A DNA stretch of 64,000 bases. It comes from Pseudomonas mandelii (GTDB taxonomy: Bacteria; Pseudomonadota; Gammaproteobacteria; Pseudomonadales; Pseudomonadaceae). The stretch is from assembly GCF_900106065.1 (NCBI RefSeq), contig NZ_LT629796.1, forward strand, positions 2,330,001-2,394,000, in the 5' to 3' direction. The notes below the pieces were generated by a model. The model ran no database searches, was not told where the DNA came from, and worked only from the letters and a program-made list of their open reading frames with translations. Made by a program: the position numbers and the translations under genes. Positions within the stretch are counted from its first letter, which is position 1. Every line of letters begins with the position of its first letter. Positions 43,874 to 53,248 of this stretch are shown in pieces.

Positions 43874-46800
43874 TTATGACCCTGAGGCCGAGGCCGGTAC
43901 TTTTGCGAAGAACAGGGACGTCGCCAGTTGCGGGCTGATCTCGCTGCGGTAGATCGAGATCGCCTGGAGGTCGTCGTTGGCGTGGCGGGACTCGGATGCG
44001 CCACCCAGCAGTCGTTGTTGCACGGTTTTCAGGTGTGCCGCGGTGAAGGCTTGTGCAGGTGAAGCGGGCTCCGCATAGTGAAAGTGGGCATACCACAGAA
44101 CACTTTGGCTGCTGTGATCGCGGACCTCATATTCCTCGAGATAGTCTCGTTTACGGCTTTTGAGCAAGCGTCGGCCTGGATTCTTGACGATGTCGACCTG
44201 ACCTTCGCTTTGCAGCCAGCGGACGCGCTCCGCTGTCGGCGGCTGTAGTTTGGTCATGCTGATTCGCGTGACGCGTCCCTGGTTATACAGCTTGGTCGCC
44301 GCGTCGTTTAGCTGCTTGACCAAAACGACGACGGATCCCGGACCGCCCTCGGTGGCATTGGTCGCGACCAACGCTGCGTCGATTGCGCTGGCGGCGTCCT
44401 GCAGCCGGTGAGCCTGCTGATGAAACATCTCCTCGATTTCCACGGGGATTCGACGCATCCCTTTTGAATGGGCTTGCGTTCGACGAATGAACGCTTCCAA
44501 TCCCTCCAGCAACGCCTGCCCTTGAGCGGTGCTTGCACTCAAGTCGGGTTGGAGAACGACGGCGGAAACCGGTGGCGGGGCCACTCTTTCAACCCAGACC
44601 CCCGGGGTTTTCTCATGAAAAGTCGAGATGACTTTACCGGTCAACGCCGAGGTCACGTCGATCAGTTCTGAACCGTGTGTCATGGAGTCGGCACGAGGCT
44701 GGCCCACCACAGTACCTTTGTAGCGGGTCTTGATGATTCGCTTGGCGGGCGCGGTCGGTGGACGGGAAGGGCCGGGTAGCGGCTCGAGTGCCTTGCGCTC
44801 CCGCAGCAAGCTCGCCAGGTGTTTCACGGTGCGCTGTTGAAAACCGTCGAGACGTTGGCGCATCACGTCGAGGGCTGGTTGCAGGAATTGACCGGGAAAC
44901 TCCGTGGGCAGATCGACGATGCGCTGGTCGGTGATCGTCAGTTGCTCCACCAGATCGCTGAGCCCGTCGATCCGATCCGGCAAGTGCAGCACTTCTTCGT
45001 CAGCGATCAGGTCCAGTGAGGCCTGAATCGCAAGGCCTGCATTTTCGACAACGCTCTCCAGTGCCTGGCGCGCTTCAGGTGCGGGCTCAACGCTGTTGTC
45101 GAGGCACAACTCTTGGCCGAGTGTGATCTGAAACAGTTTGAGGTCCTTTAAATCGAACGACGGCATGTTGGCTTTAACGTCGCGGATAACTTCGATGGCT
45201 TCTTTGCCGAGCAGGTTCAGTTGCTCGAAGCACGCCTGTGCCGACTCGATTTTATTGATGTAGTTGGCGGTCAACTCGCCGGTGAGTTGATGGGTTTGCC
45301 GGGTGGTCTGTGTATTTTCCGTTGACGGGTTGTCGAGAAGATCGAGGGAAAAGCGCATTTGATTGCCGAAAACCGACTGCTGTTGAACGAACCATCTTTG
45401 CAGCAGCGACAGCTGGAAATCCAGGCGACTGATCATTGCTTTTCGGTAATTGGGAATCGCCTCGCGAGCATTGAAGGCTTTCATCTGTTCCATGTTGGTG
45501 CTGAGGAGTGACATCTGCGCGTCGAGCATTTCAAGGTACACGCGGCGATGGGTGTCGGTGGCGGTCGTCGCCTGGGCGTTTTTTTGAGCTTCCTTGAGCT
45601 CTGTTTCGCGGCTTTGGGTCTGGCTTTCGAACGCGATCATTTGCTGTTTCAGTTCAGCCTGGCGTTGCCGGTTTTGTTGCTCCAGCCGTTGTTTCTCCTT
45701 GCCTCCGGCCTTGAGCCTCAGCCGCGTATCGATAAACCATTCACCCCTGGCGTTCTTGATCAGCAACGGCCCCGTGCGTGCGGGAGACCGGCGTGAATCA
45801 ATGATCTGCACATCGTCATTGTCGTTGAGGGTGACCTCGAACCATCGCTGGCCAACCTTCGCATACCATTTTCCCTTGAGCGAACCGAGGTGTTGGTGAA
45901 GGCCGGGCTCGCTGGAGGCGGCGGCCATCCCTTTGGGTTCGGCGACGGCCAGTTCATCAAGCAAGACGCCCAGGGATGAAGGCGGCAGCGTGGCGATGGC
46001 GTGCATCGCTACCTCATGGGAGGGTGGAGGCTGATTGAGGTCGGGCAGATGACTCACCGTGATGGTGTGCGCAGGCTTGCTTTCGGGTATGACGCGTGGC
46101 GGCTCGACCTTCTCGGGCAACCGCGAGACGGGTTTGTTGCGAGTGGCGGCGCGATGAGCCAGCACCATGCCAAGGGTCAACAGCAGATCGGTCAGGGCGG
46201 ACCAGGCGAGTGAGCTGTCATCGTTCTCAGCGGCCTCGGTAATGTCCTGCAAGTCGTCCATGATCTGCCAGATCCACGCAGCCACCCCGGCGGTGCGACC
46301 AAGAAAGGGCAGCGCGACATTGAACAGCATCCATGTGCCTTGCTTGAGTGTTGCCCAGCGGGCTTGCGCATTGGACACCGATTGTTGGTCCGCCAAGGTA
46401 ATCATGGCGTTGGCGTTGGCCTTGAACAGGGCGGCCAGCGGCGTGTCATCAAGGGCTGCTGCACTGAGCGTCACCGTGCCCATCTTGCCCAGGGCTGACG
46501 TGGGATCGACCAGCAATTGGGTCAACGTCCAGACCGAAGGCAAATCACCCGAGAACACATACTGGGAATAGTTGAACCGAACATCGTCGGACAGCCAGGC
46601 CAGGATCGATTGGCGAAGTGATTTTTCGTGTTTGATGGCATACAGCAGATTGGCCTCGCTCGGGTATTGCATCAACGAGGGGGTGAGCAATGGTCGGTAG
46701 AGCAGGCACGGTCCTTGATCGGTGAGCCTGGGGCCGATGACGAACATGTTGGCGACTTCATCGCCTTGGCTGCCGGCGCGATCACCGGTCATAAAGGCCA

Positions 46801-48457
46801 GCGGTCGAATGACAATCTCCTGCCCGTTTACCCTGCGGTCGGCAGCGTTTTCCAGCATGACGGCATTAACGTACTGGTAACCACGTTCATCAATACCCGC
46901 CTCGCCGCGCATCTTCTGTTGCAGCGCCTGCAAGGGCAGCTGGATACGCAGATGGCGGGTGTAGAGCGTCTGTCGTCGCAACGTTTCTGCCGGGTCGTCA
47001 AGCAACTTGCGCTTGATCAGCGCCGGGTAAACCTCACCGATATTGACCTGTGTGACGAGCTTTTCAAGATAGGCAGGGGTCATCCAGATGGGCACTGCGT
47101 CGCCGTTTTTGCAGTTCACCGTCTTGTTTCCCAGCGGAACGGCAATCAGGTTTTGCAGCGCCAGCTCGATCAGCGACAGCGTGGTGGTCTGCGTCTTGCC
47201 GGGTATCACGACAGCGCCGAGCACCACGACGCTGGTGATGCTGATTTCAATGTCTTGCAGGTCCAGGTCGGCTGCCGCGGGATGATCCTTGATCATCTGC
47301 TCTCGCAGGGTCTGCAGCGCAAACGCCGGCAGTGACGCGATGTCCTCGTCGAAGGTTTTTCCAGCGTCCTGTTCCCGCAGCTGTGCCAGGTCCATCAAGT
47401 GTCGGCTATAGCGGGAGAGGTCCGCCGACGAAGCGTTTTTCAGCCAGTCGGTCAGCAACCCCTGAACCCTGTTGAAGCGTGACGACGGCAGGGCTTCAAA
47501 TTCAGTGAAGCTTTTTGCCGCCGCACTGATTTGTGGCGAAAGAGGTGTGGCAGACGCGCGCTGGACCGCACCGAATGCACCGATGGCTTCGACCTCGAGC
47601 GCAATCAGCGCGCAGGCCTGGTGGTGAAAGAAGTTGCCCTCGGGCTCATACAGACGCCATTGCAGGGTCTGCTCGACGCTTGACGTTCCAGGGTGTTTGA
47701 ACACGGCTTCACCCAGCGCGGCAACCGAGTCGTAACGCTTGAACCCTTCGGCTATCGAGTGCGTCAGCACCAAGGTGCGCGTGCCCGATGTGCCCACGAA
47801 CACGGCGATATCCAGAACGCGCAGGTGTTCGCTGACGGCGTTCTCAAGCCGATCGGTGTCGATCAGGCAGGCCTTGGTCAGGTACTTGTCCTGTGTCCGA
47901 GTTGCGCGATCCGGGTGATCGAAGATGGCCTGGGCCATGGCTTTTTCATCCGCATCCCAGTCCAAGGCGGGATCGGGGCTCCAGATGTCCTGCAGCGATT
48001 TCGCGAGCGAATGCCAGCGCGGCGTCGAAGGGCTTGTCTCCTGGTTCCAGTAATCAAGCTGCTGTTGCTGATAGGCGATAAACAACTGCGGTGCGAGCGC
48101 ATTGAGCAGGCAGCCGATGGCATCGATTTTCACCGGCAGTTGAGCCTGCGGTTCCGCGCCCGGTTGCAGGGTCAGGAAGTGTTCTCCATCGATGAGCGTC
48201 ACCGTCGGTCCTGACAAACCGAGTCGTACCAACACATCGGTGAGCGATTCAAACACGTTGGGGCCGGGCACTACCTCGGTGCCGGTATCGACCCAGGTCG
48301 GGGTGACGACCGTGGCGAGTGTCGGGTCAATCCTCAACAGCGGATACAGCGCGTTGAGCGCAGGACTCAGCGCGGCCGCTGCGACTTCTCTGATCGAGGG
48401 GCCGGTGACCAGTTGGGTCAGTAGCTCTTCTGCACTCGGGGCAACGGTTTCGGACAT
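43874..48457 (-). CDS. Large dermonecrotic-toxin-like protein (ToxA_N/DUF6543-like)
   Basis: The 1527-residue protein recalls Pseudomonas proteins annotated as dermonecrotic toxin domain-containing, by its N-terminal IREVAAAALSPALNALYPLL, VVTPTWVDTG and NFFHHQACALIALEVEAIGA segments; this is a recollection. Two hydrophobic stretches lie near residues 709-735 and 765-785, and a coiled coil (KEKQRLEQQNRQRQAELKQQ) near 912-960. No signal peptide, leucine-rich repeats or NEL ubiquitin-ligase domain is visible. The ATG at 48457 is chosen for GGAGACG before it; the frame is open 117 codons further. It stands alone between two similar terminators. Export and activity are unknown. Confidence 0.7.
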   Translation of the reverse strand: MSETVAPSAEELLTQLVTGPSIREVAAAALSPALNALYPLLRIDPTLATVVTPTWVDTGTEVVPGPNVFESLTDVLVRLGLSGPTVTLIDGEHFLTLQPGAEPQAQLPVKIDAIGCLLNALAPQLFIAYQQQQLDYWNQETSPSTPRWHSLAKSLQDIWSPDPALDWDADEKAMAQAIFDHPDRATRTQDKYLTKACLIDTDRLENAVSEHLRVLDIAVFVGTSGTRTLVLTHSIAEGFKRYDSVAALGEAVFKHPGTSSVEQTLQWRLYEPEGNFFHHQACALIALEVEAIGAFGAVQRASATPLSPQISAAAKSFTEFEALPSSRFNRVQGLLTDWLKNASSADLSRYSRHLMDLAQLREQDAGKTFDEDIASLPAFALQTLREQMIKDHPAAADLDLQDIEISITSVVVLGAVVIPGKTQTTTLSLIELALQNLIAVPLGNKTVNCKNGDAVPIWMTPAYLEKLVTQVNIGEVYPALIKRKLLDDPAETLRRQTLYTRHLRIQLPLQALQQKMRGEAGIDERGYQYVNAVMLENAADRRVNGQEIVIRPLAFMTGDRAGSQGDEVANMFVIGPRLTDQGPCLLYRPLLTPSLMQYPSEANLLYAIKHEKSLRQSILAWLSDDVRFNYSQYVFSGDLPSVWTLTQLLVDPTSALGKMGTVTLSAAALDDTPLAALFKANANAMITLADQQSVSNAQARWATLKQGTWMLFNVALPFLGRTAGVAAWIWQIMDDLQDITEAAENDDSSLAWSALTDLLLTLGMVLAHRAATRNKPVSRLPEKVEPPRVIPESKPAHTITVSHLPDLNQPPPSHEVAMHAIATLPPSSLGVLLDELAVAEPKGMAAASSEPGLHQHLGSLKGKWYAKVGQRWFEVTLNDNDDVQIIDSRRSPARTGPLLIKNARGEWFIDTRLRLKAGGKEKQRLEQQNRQRQAELKQQMIAFESQTQSRETELKEAQKNAQATTATDTHRRVYLEMLDAQMSLLSTNMEQMKAFNAREAIPNYRKAMISRLDFQLSLLQRWFVQQQSVFGNQMRFSLDLLDNPSTENTQTTRQTHQLTGELTANYINKIESAQACFEQLNLLGKEAIEVIRDVKANMPSFDLKDLKLFQITLGQELCLDNSVEPAPEARQALESVVENAGLAIQASLDLIADEEVLHLPDRIDGLSDLVEQLTITDQRIVDLPTEFPGQFLQPALDVMRQRLDGFQQRTVKHLASLLRERKALEPLPGPSRPPTAPAKRIIKTRYKGTVVGQPRADSMTHGSELIDVTSALTGKVISTFHEKTPGVWVERVAPPPVSAVVLQPDLSASTAQGQALLEGLEAFIRRTQAHSKGMRRIPVEIEEMFHQQAHRLQDAASAIDAALVATNATEGGPGSVVVLVKQLNDAATKLYNQGRVTRISMTKLQPPTAERVRWLQSEGQVDIVKNPGRRLLKSRKRDYLEEYEVRDHSSQSVLWYAHFHYAEPASPAQAFTAAHLKTVQQRLLGGASESRHANDDLQAISIYRSEISPQLATSLFFAKVPASASGS

Positions 48458-48562
48458 GGTCGTCTCCTGACTGAGAGCGCGCCGCTGCTGATTGCGCAGC
48501 GCGGAATCGGGAGAAGGTATCGGGCGGCCCCCTGTGTCGGGTGGTACATAAATATCGCAGGC

Positions 48563-48591
48563 AAAAAAAGACCCGCGTCGCCGCGAGTCTT
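48563..48591 (-). terminator. Terminator of the polyamine operon
   Basis: On the minus strand AGACTCGCG pairs with CGCGGGTCT (one G-U pair) over a 4-nt loop and runs into seven T residues, 18 bp beyond the stop at 48609. Confidence 0.85.
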
Positions 48592-48608
48592 CGGTTTGCA
48601 GTCGGGTA

Positions 48609-49709
48609 TCAGGTCCCGGACTTGATCTTGGTCCAGGCCCGGGTCCGCGCGCGTTCGGCATCGCGCGGCAACGGTTGCAGGGTGTACAGCGTACCCATCG
48701 CCGTTTCGGTCGGGTACAGGTTCGGGTTGTTGCGGATCGCCGGGTCGACCAGTTCCGTGGCGTCCTTGTTCGGGTTCGGGTAGCCGACGAAATCGCTGAC
48801 GGGTGCAATCACCTGGGGTTGCAGCAGATAGTTGATGAAGGTGTAGGCGTCTTCCGGGTTCTTCGCGCCTTTGGGGATTGCGAGCATGTCGAACCAGATC
48901 GGCGCGCCTTCCTTGGGCAGGCGCATGTCGACGACCACACCATTCTTGGCTTCCTTGGCGCGGTTGGCAGCCTGGGAGAAGCTGCCGGAATAACCGACCG
49001 CGACGCAGATGTCGCCGTTGGCAATGTCCGCCATGTATTTGGAGGAGTGGAAGTAGGTGATGTACGGACGGATTTTCATCAACAGCGCTTCAGCCTTTTC
49101 GTAGTCCGCCGGCTTCTTGCTGTTAGGGTCCAGGCCGAGGTGTTGCAGGGCCAGGGGCAGGATTTCCGACGGCGAGTCGAGCAGGGCGACGCCGCACTGC
49201 TTGAGCTTGCTGATGTTCTCTTCCTTGAAGATCAGGTCCCAGCTGTCCACCGGCGCCTTGTCGCCCAGCGCGGCTTTGACTTTGTCCGGGTTGAAGCCGA
49301 TCAGGATGGTCCCGTACATGTACGGCACGGCGAATTTGTTGCCCGGGTCGTTGCCTTCGAGCAGCTTCATCAGCTTCGGATCGAGGTGGTTCCAGTTCGG
49401 CAACTTGCTACGGTCCAGGGGCTGGAACACGCCGGCTTCGATCTGCTTGGCGAGGAACACGTTGGAGGGCACCACCACGTCGTAGCCGGAGTTACCAGTC
49501 AGCAGCTTGGCCTCAAGTGCTTCGTTGGTGTCGAAGATGTCGTAGACCAGTTTGGTCTGGGTGTTCTGCGCCTTGAAGTCTTCCAGCGCCTTGGGAGTGA
49601 TGTAGTCGAACCAGTTGTAGACGCGCAACGTTCGCTCTTCAGCGTGGGCGGCGCCACCGAGTACTGTGGCGCACAGTACCGGTGCGATAAAACGCGTGAG
49701 TCTGTTCAT
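48609..49709 (-). CDS. Periplasmic spermidine/putrescine-binding protein
   Basis: A 366-residue binding protein of the PotD/PotF family with a signal peptide (1-23, ending AHA) and the family start [20 protein letters not shown]. Conserved ligand-site segments include [17 protein letters not shown] and [10 protein letters not shown]. It captures a polyamine or acetylpolyamine for an ABC transporter encoded elsewhere. It lies 12 bp downstream of an acetylpolyamine amidohydrolase gene, the pairing known for P. aeruginosa PA1409-PA1410, so the ligand may be an acetylated polyamine. Confidence 0.92.
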   Translation of the reverse strand: MNRLTRFIAPVLCATVLGGAAHAEERTLRVYNWFDYITPKALEDFKAQNTQTKLVYDIFDTNEALEAKLLTGNSGYDVVVPSNVFLAKQIEAGVFQPLDRSKLPNWNHLDPKLMKLLEGNDPGNKFAVPYMYGTILIGFNPDKVKAALGDKAPVDSWDLIFKEENISKLKQCGVALLDSPSEILPLALQHLGLDPNSKKPADYEKAEALLMKIRPYITYFHSSKYMADIANGDICVAVGYSGSFSQAANRAKEAKNGVVVDMRLPKEGAPIWFDMLAIPKGAKNPEDAYTFINYLLQPQVIAPVSDFVGYPNPNKDATELVDPAIRNNPNLYPTETAMGTLYTLQPLPRDAERARTRAWTKIKSGT

Positions 49710-49721
49710 TGTTCTAATTCC

Positions 49722-50753
49722 TCATTGGGCGCTTTCAAAACCTTCGAGAACGTTCACGGCATTGATGCCGATTTCTTCTACCGCGTAGCCGCCTTCCATC
49801 ACGAACAGCGTCGGCTTGCCGAGCTTCGCGATGCGCGCGCCCATGGCCAGGTAATCGGGGCTGTCGAGCTTGAACTGGGAGATGGGATCGTCCTTGAACG
49901 TATCGACGCCCAAGGACACGACGACGATGTCGGCGCCGTATGTTTCGATCTCGTTGCAGGCTTGCTCCAGCGCTGCACTCCAACGGTCCCAGCCGCTGCC
50001 AGCCGGCAAAGGGTAGTTGAAGTTGAAGCCTTCACCGGCCCCTTCGCCGAGCTCGTCTTCATAGCCGAGGAAGAACGGGAATTCGGCTTCCGGGTGGCCG
50101 TGAATCGAAGTGAACAGCACATCGCTGCGTTCGTAGAAAATCGATTGGGTGCCATTGCCGTGGTGGTAGTCGACGTCGAGGATCGCGATCTTTTTGTGGC
50201 CTTGATCGAGGAACGCTTGAGCGGCGATGGCGGCGTTGTTGAGGTAGCAATAACCGCCCATCAAGTCGCTGGCGGCGTGGTGTCCCGGTGGACGGCACAG
50301 GGCAAAGGCACTGCGAGCGCCGCGCTGGATGGCGGCTTGCGCGGTGAGGGCCACTTGCGCTGCGCTGTATGCCGCTTGCCAAGTGCCGGCGGTGATCGGC
50401 GCGCCGCCGTCGAAGCTGTAATAGCCGAGCTGGCCGTGCAGGCTGGTGGGGATGATTCGGCGCAAGGTGCGGGCTGGCCAGGTGTAGGGCAGCAAATCGC
50501 CGTCGGTTTTGAATTCGGTCCAGCGTGCCCAGGCACCTTTGAAGAAGTCGAGGTAGTCGCGGCTGTGGATGCGCGCGATCGGGTCGAGGCCGAAATCCTT
50601 CGGCGCTTCGACAGGGCCGAGGTTCTGCGTTTGCACGCGTTGCAGCACATGGTCGGCACGCGAGGGCATTTCGAAGCAGGGCATCAGTTGCCCGTCCATC
50701 AATTCACAACGGCCGTGGTGCAGGTGGTGATCGTCCGAGTAGATCGTCAGCAT
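49722..50753 (-). CDS. aphA: Acetylpolyamine amidohydrolase (histone deacetylase family)
   Basis: The 343-residue zinc hydrolase removes acetyl groups from acetylputrescine, acetylcadaverine or similar. Motifs are RPPGHHAASDLMGGYCYLNN (about 158-177), the zinc-binding DVDYHHGNGTQ with its Asp and His, SLGVDTFKDDP and EGGYAVEEIG with the usual catalytic-site Tyr. The N-terminus MLTIYSDDHHLHH is typical of bacterial polyamine deacetylases. The ATG at 50753 matches the family start; 53 upstream codons are open by chance. It is upstream of and co-transcribed with the polyamine-binding protein. Confidence 0.92.
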   Translation of the reverse strand: MLTIYSDDHHLHHGRCELMDGQLMPCFEMPSRADHVLQRVQTQNLGPVEAPKDFGLDPIARIHSRDYLDFFKGAWARWTEFKTDGDLLPYTWPARTLRRIIPTSLHGQLGYYSFDGGAPITAGTWQAAYSAAQVALTAQAAIQRGARSAFALCRPPGHHAASDLMGGYCYLNNAAIAAQAFLDQGHKKIAILDVDYHHGNGTQSIFYERSDVLFTSIHGHPEAEFPFFLGYEDELGEGAGEGFNFNYPLPAGSGWDRWSAALEQACNEIETYGADIVVVSLGVDTFKDDPISQFKLDSPDYLAMGARIAKLGKPTLFVMEGGYAVEEIGINAVNVLEGFESAQ

Positions 50754-50912
50754 TTCTTGTTCTCCGCAGGCTGATTCGGTTGAACACAGTCTTGCGGCGC
50801 AGCGCGATTCGGAGAACGGCAGGAAAGGCCAAAAGGGGATCGATATGGCCAAAAGATCTGACCGGAATTCGCCCTTTATTGGCGCGCAAGTGCCCCGGTG
50901 TTGGGCAACCAC

Positions 50913-50988
50913 CTGTAGGCGCGAGGCTTGCCCGCGAAGCGTTTGGCGTGCTTGAAGACGCTTTCGCGGGCAAGCCTCGCTCCTACAG
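50913..50988. repeat. REP doublet
   Basis: CTGTAGGCGCGAGGCTTGCC and its inverted partner ending CCTCGCTCCTACAG, each with a CTTCGCGGGCAAG core, enclose a short spacer. It is the same type as at 4588 and 52051, so the AraC gene has a REP doublet on each side. Confidence 0.83.
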
Positions 50989-50999
50989 AGAGTTGGGGG

Positions 51000-51992
51000 T
51001 CAAGGCCGGAACTGACTCGGTGCCACACCACTCCAGCGCACGAACGCATGGCGGAAACTCGCGGTTTCGCTGAAGCCCAGCGCCTCGGCGATCCGGTAGA
51101 TCGGCAGCTGATCCTCACAGAGCATCTGCTTGGCCTGCTCGAAGCGCAGTTCATCGAGCAATTCCTGATAGCTGCACCCCAAGTCCTTGAGATGGCGACG
51201 CAAGGTGCGCGCCGAGCAATTCATCTGCAACGCCAAACCTTCCAGCCCCGGGGCTGCATTCAGTTGCGCACGAAGCAACTGCCGAATCCGCCCCAACCAC
51301 GCCTGACGCCCGGTGAATTCGGTGTTCTGCTTGCGGCAGCGGTCGACCATGGCCTGATGGGTGATGACATCGGCCAGCGGCAAGGGCTGGTCGAGCCAGC
51401 GCTTGTCGAATGCGAAGGCGTTATCTCGCGCGTCGAAGTGCAGCGGGCAGTCGAAGTGTTCGGCGTAGCTCGCCCGATAATCCGGCGCCGTATGTTCCAG
51501 GCGAGCGGCGAGCAATGGCAGCGGGTGCCCGAGCAGGTCATCGCAAATGACTTTCAACGACACCAGGCAGAACTCGGCGTTGAACACGGCCAGCGCCGGG
51601 TTCTCTCGATAATCGGCAGCCACGAACCACACCCGCTCGCCGTCGACTTCCAGGCTCAACTCGAAAAGTGTTCCCAACAGCGCCGGATAACGCATCGCCA
51701 GGCGCAAAGCGTCACCGAAGGTGGCAGAGGTGAGTAGCGCATAACCGAGTATGCCGTAGGACGAAACGTGCATCCGCCGGCCCAGTTCCAGGCCGATATC
51801 ACGCTTGAGCGCGACGGCGTTGGCACACACCTGCATCTCCTGGTTGGTGGTGATGCGCGTGTCCGCCCGGCTCAGATCCGCCGCGCTGATGCCACTTCCC
51901 GCCAGCAGTGCTTCGCTGGACAAGCCTTCGGCCTTGAAGGTGTTGAGCACCAGGGAGACGGCGTTGAGGGTGGTGAGGTGGGAGTGGAGCAT
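51000..51992 (-). CDS. AraC-family regulator with arabinose-binding-type N-domain
   Basis: The 330-residue regulator has a ligand-binding N-domain (about 15-200) of the type shared with OruR and ArgR-like activators, and a C-terminal AraC HTH pair (ALQMNCSARTLRRHLKDLGCSYQELLDELRFEQAKQML and IYRIAEALGFSETASFRHAFVRWSGVAPSQFR). The ATG at 51992 is used; a TTG 12 codons earlier is possible. It lies between the polyamine operon and ansA on the same strand but is separated from both by REP elements. The controlled genes and effector are unknown. Confidence 0.9.
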   Translation of the reverse strand: MLHSHLTTLNAVSLVLNTFKAEGLSSEALLAGSGISAADLSRADTRITTNQEMQVCANAVALKRDIGLELGRRMHVSSYGILGYALLTSATFGDALRLAMRYPALLGTLFELSLEVDGERVWFVAADYRENPALAVFNAEFCLVSLKVICDDLLGHPLPLLAARLEHTAPDYRASYAEHFDCPLHFDARDNAFAFDKRWLDQPLPLADVITHQAMVDRCRKQNTEFTGRQAWLGRIRQLLRAQLNAAPGLEGLALQMNCSARTLRRHLKDLGCSYQELLDELRFEQAKQMLCEDQLPIYRIAEALGFSETASFRHAFVRWSGVAPSQFRP

Positions 51993-52050
51993 GGGAAGTT
52001 CCAGCGATTGGATGCTGGAATCGAGCAAGTTGTATGCCGCGAATGAATAC

Positions 52051-52126
52051 TTGTAGGAGCGAGGCTTGCCCGCGAAGCTTTTGGCGCCTTCAAGGACGTC
52101 TTCGCGGGCTAGCCTCGCTCCTACAG
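52051..52126. repeat. REP doublet
   Basis: TTGTAGGAGCGAGGCTTGCC and its inverted partner CTAGCCTCGCTCCTACAG flank a 24-bp spacer. Same family as 4588 and 50913. Confidence 0.83.
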
Positions 52127-52139
52127 GTCCTGCGGTGTA

Positions 52140-53144
52140 TCAGACCAGTTCACCGCAAAGGTCGAGCTCGACCAGACGCCGGACTTCAGAGGTGTCCAGC
52201 CCGGCACCCAGCAACCCATGCAACTTGCCCAACGCCGCCTCACGGGTCATGCCGCCGCCCGAAAGCACACCCACGCCTCGCAACCGGCTACCGGCCTCGT
52301 AGACATCCAGCTCAACGCCACCTTCATGGCATTGGGTGACGGCGACAACAACTACACCTTTGTCCCGCGCCCGCTCCAGAGCGGCGAGAAATTCAGGGTT
52401 GTCGCTCGGCCCGGTGCCGCTGCCGTAACACTCCAGCACCAGGGCTTGAATACCGCTGTTCAGCACGCCATCAAGCTGCTCGGCGCCGATGCCTGGGAAC
52501 AACGGCAGCACCGCGACTTTCGCCAGTTGCTTGCTCTGGTTGTAATTCAATTGAGCCGGCAGCGAAGTGGCTTTCACACCACCGCCCTGACGCTCCAGGC
52601 GCTTGAACGGATGGCGACCGAAACTACGAACCTTCGCGCAATGAGTCGGGTCCAGCAGTTCGCCGTGGAAATACAGATGAACGCCCGGCGCCAGGCCATG
52701 GCCCAGGGCAACCAGCGCACCGCTGAGGTTTTCCCAGGCATCGCTGTCGGTCACGCCGGCCGGCAGCATCGAGCCGGTGAACACCACGGGGGCATTCAGG
52801 CCGAGCAATTGAAAACTCATCGCGGCGGCGCTGTAGGCGAGGGTGTCGGTGCCGTGCAGGATCAGCACGCTGTCGCAGCCTTGGACATCAACGGCGTCGA
52901 CCACCGCTTCACGCAGTTGCTGCCAGTACGTCGGGCTCATGTTGGCGCTGTCGATCAGCGGCGACATTTCGCGAAAGCGCCACTGCGGCACGACCACGTC
53001 GGGCTGGCTGTGCAGATATTCACGCATCCGCGCTTCGAAACCGGACGCCGGGGCCAGGCCATTGGCGCTGGCTTGCATGCCGATGGTGCCACCGGTGTAG
53101 AGCACCATGACGTGCTGGGCGGCTGGGTAGGAGTTGGGAACCAT
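52140..53144 (-). CDS. ansA: L-asparaginase, cytoplasmic type
   Basis: The 334-residue enzyme hydrolyses asparagine to aspartate and ammonia. The catalytic threonines are in YTGGTIGM (about 16-23) and HGTDTLAYSA (about 95-104). No signal peptide is present, favouring the cytoplasmic type I enzyme. Its product feeds aspartate ammonia-lyase encoded two genes upstream, with an AGCS symporter between, which suggests a small Asn/Asp catabolic cluster on one strand. GGAG precedes the ATG at 53144. Confidence 0.92.
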   Translation of the reverse strand: MVPNSYPAAQHVMVLYTGGTIGMQASANGLAPASGFEARMREYLHSQPDVVVPQWRFREMSPLIDSANMSPTYWQQLREAVVDAVDVQGCDSVLILHGTDTLAYSAAAMSFQLLGLNAPVVFTGSMLPAGVTDSDAWENLSGALVALGHGLAPGVHLYFHGELLDPTHCAKVRSFGRHPFKRLERQGGGVKATSLPAQLNYNQSKQLAKVAVLPLFPGIGAEQLDGVLNSGIQALVLECYGSGTGPSDNPEFLAALERARDKGVVVVAVTQCHEGGVELDVYEAGSRLRGVGVLSGGGMTREAALGKLHGLLGAGLDTSEVRRLVELDLCGELV

Positions 53145-53170
53145 GGGAAAGTCTCCGCAAGAGATGACAT

Positions 53171-53196
53171 GTGGGAGCGAGCCTGCCCGCTCCCAC
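53171..53196. repeat. REP hairpin (GTGGGAGCGAGC type)
   Basis: GTGGGAGCGAGC pairs with GCCCGCTCCCAC with one mismatch. It lies in the 104-bp gap between ansA and the symporter gene. Confidence 0.8.
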
Positions 53197-53248
53197 AAGT
53201 TGTGCACTTTAACTGACGGGCGCAGAGGATGCGCCCGTCGTTTACCCA

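Noticed and set aside
48458..48808. 117-codon N-terminal extension of the toxin-like gene
   Set aside because: It runs through the terminator of the neighbouring operon and into its coding region; a good ribosome site supports the ATG at 48457.
48675..50774. 699-codon plus-strand open frame opposite the polyamine-binding and deacetylase genes
   Set aside because: It spans two well-supported minus-strand genes and their junction; the translation is Val/Asp/Gly-rich with no family features.
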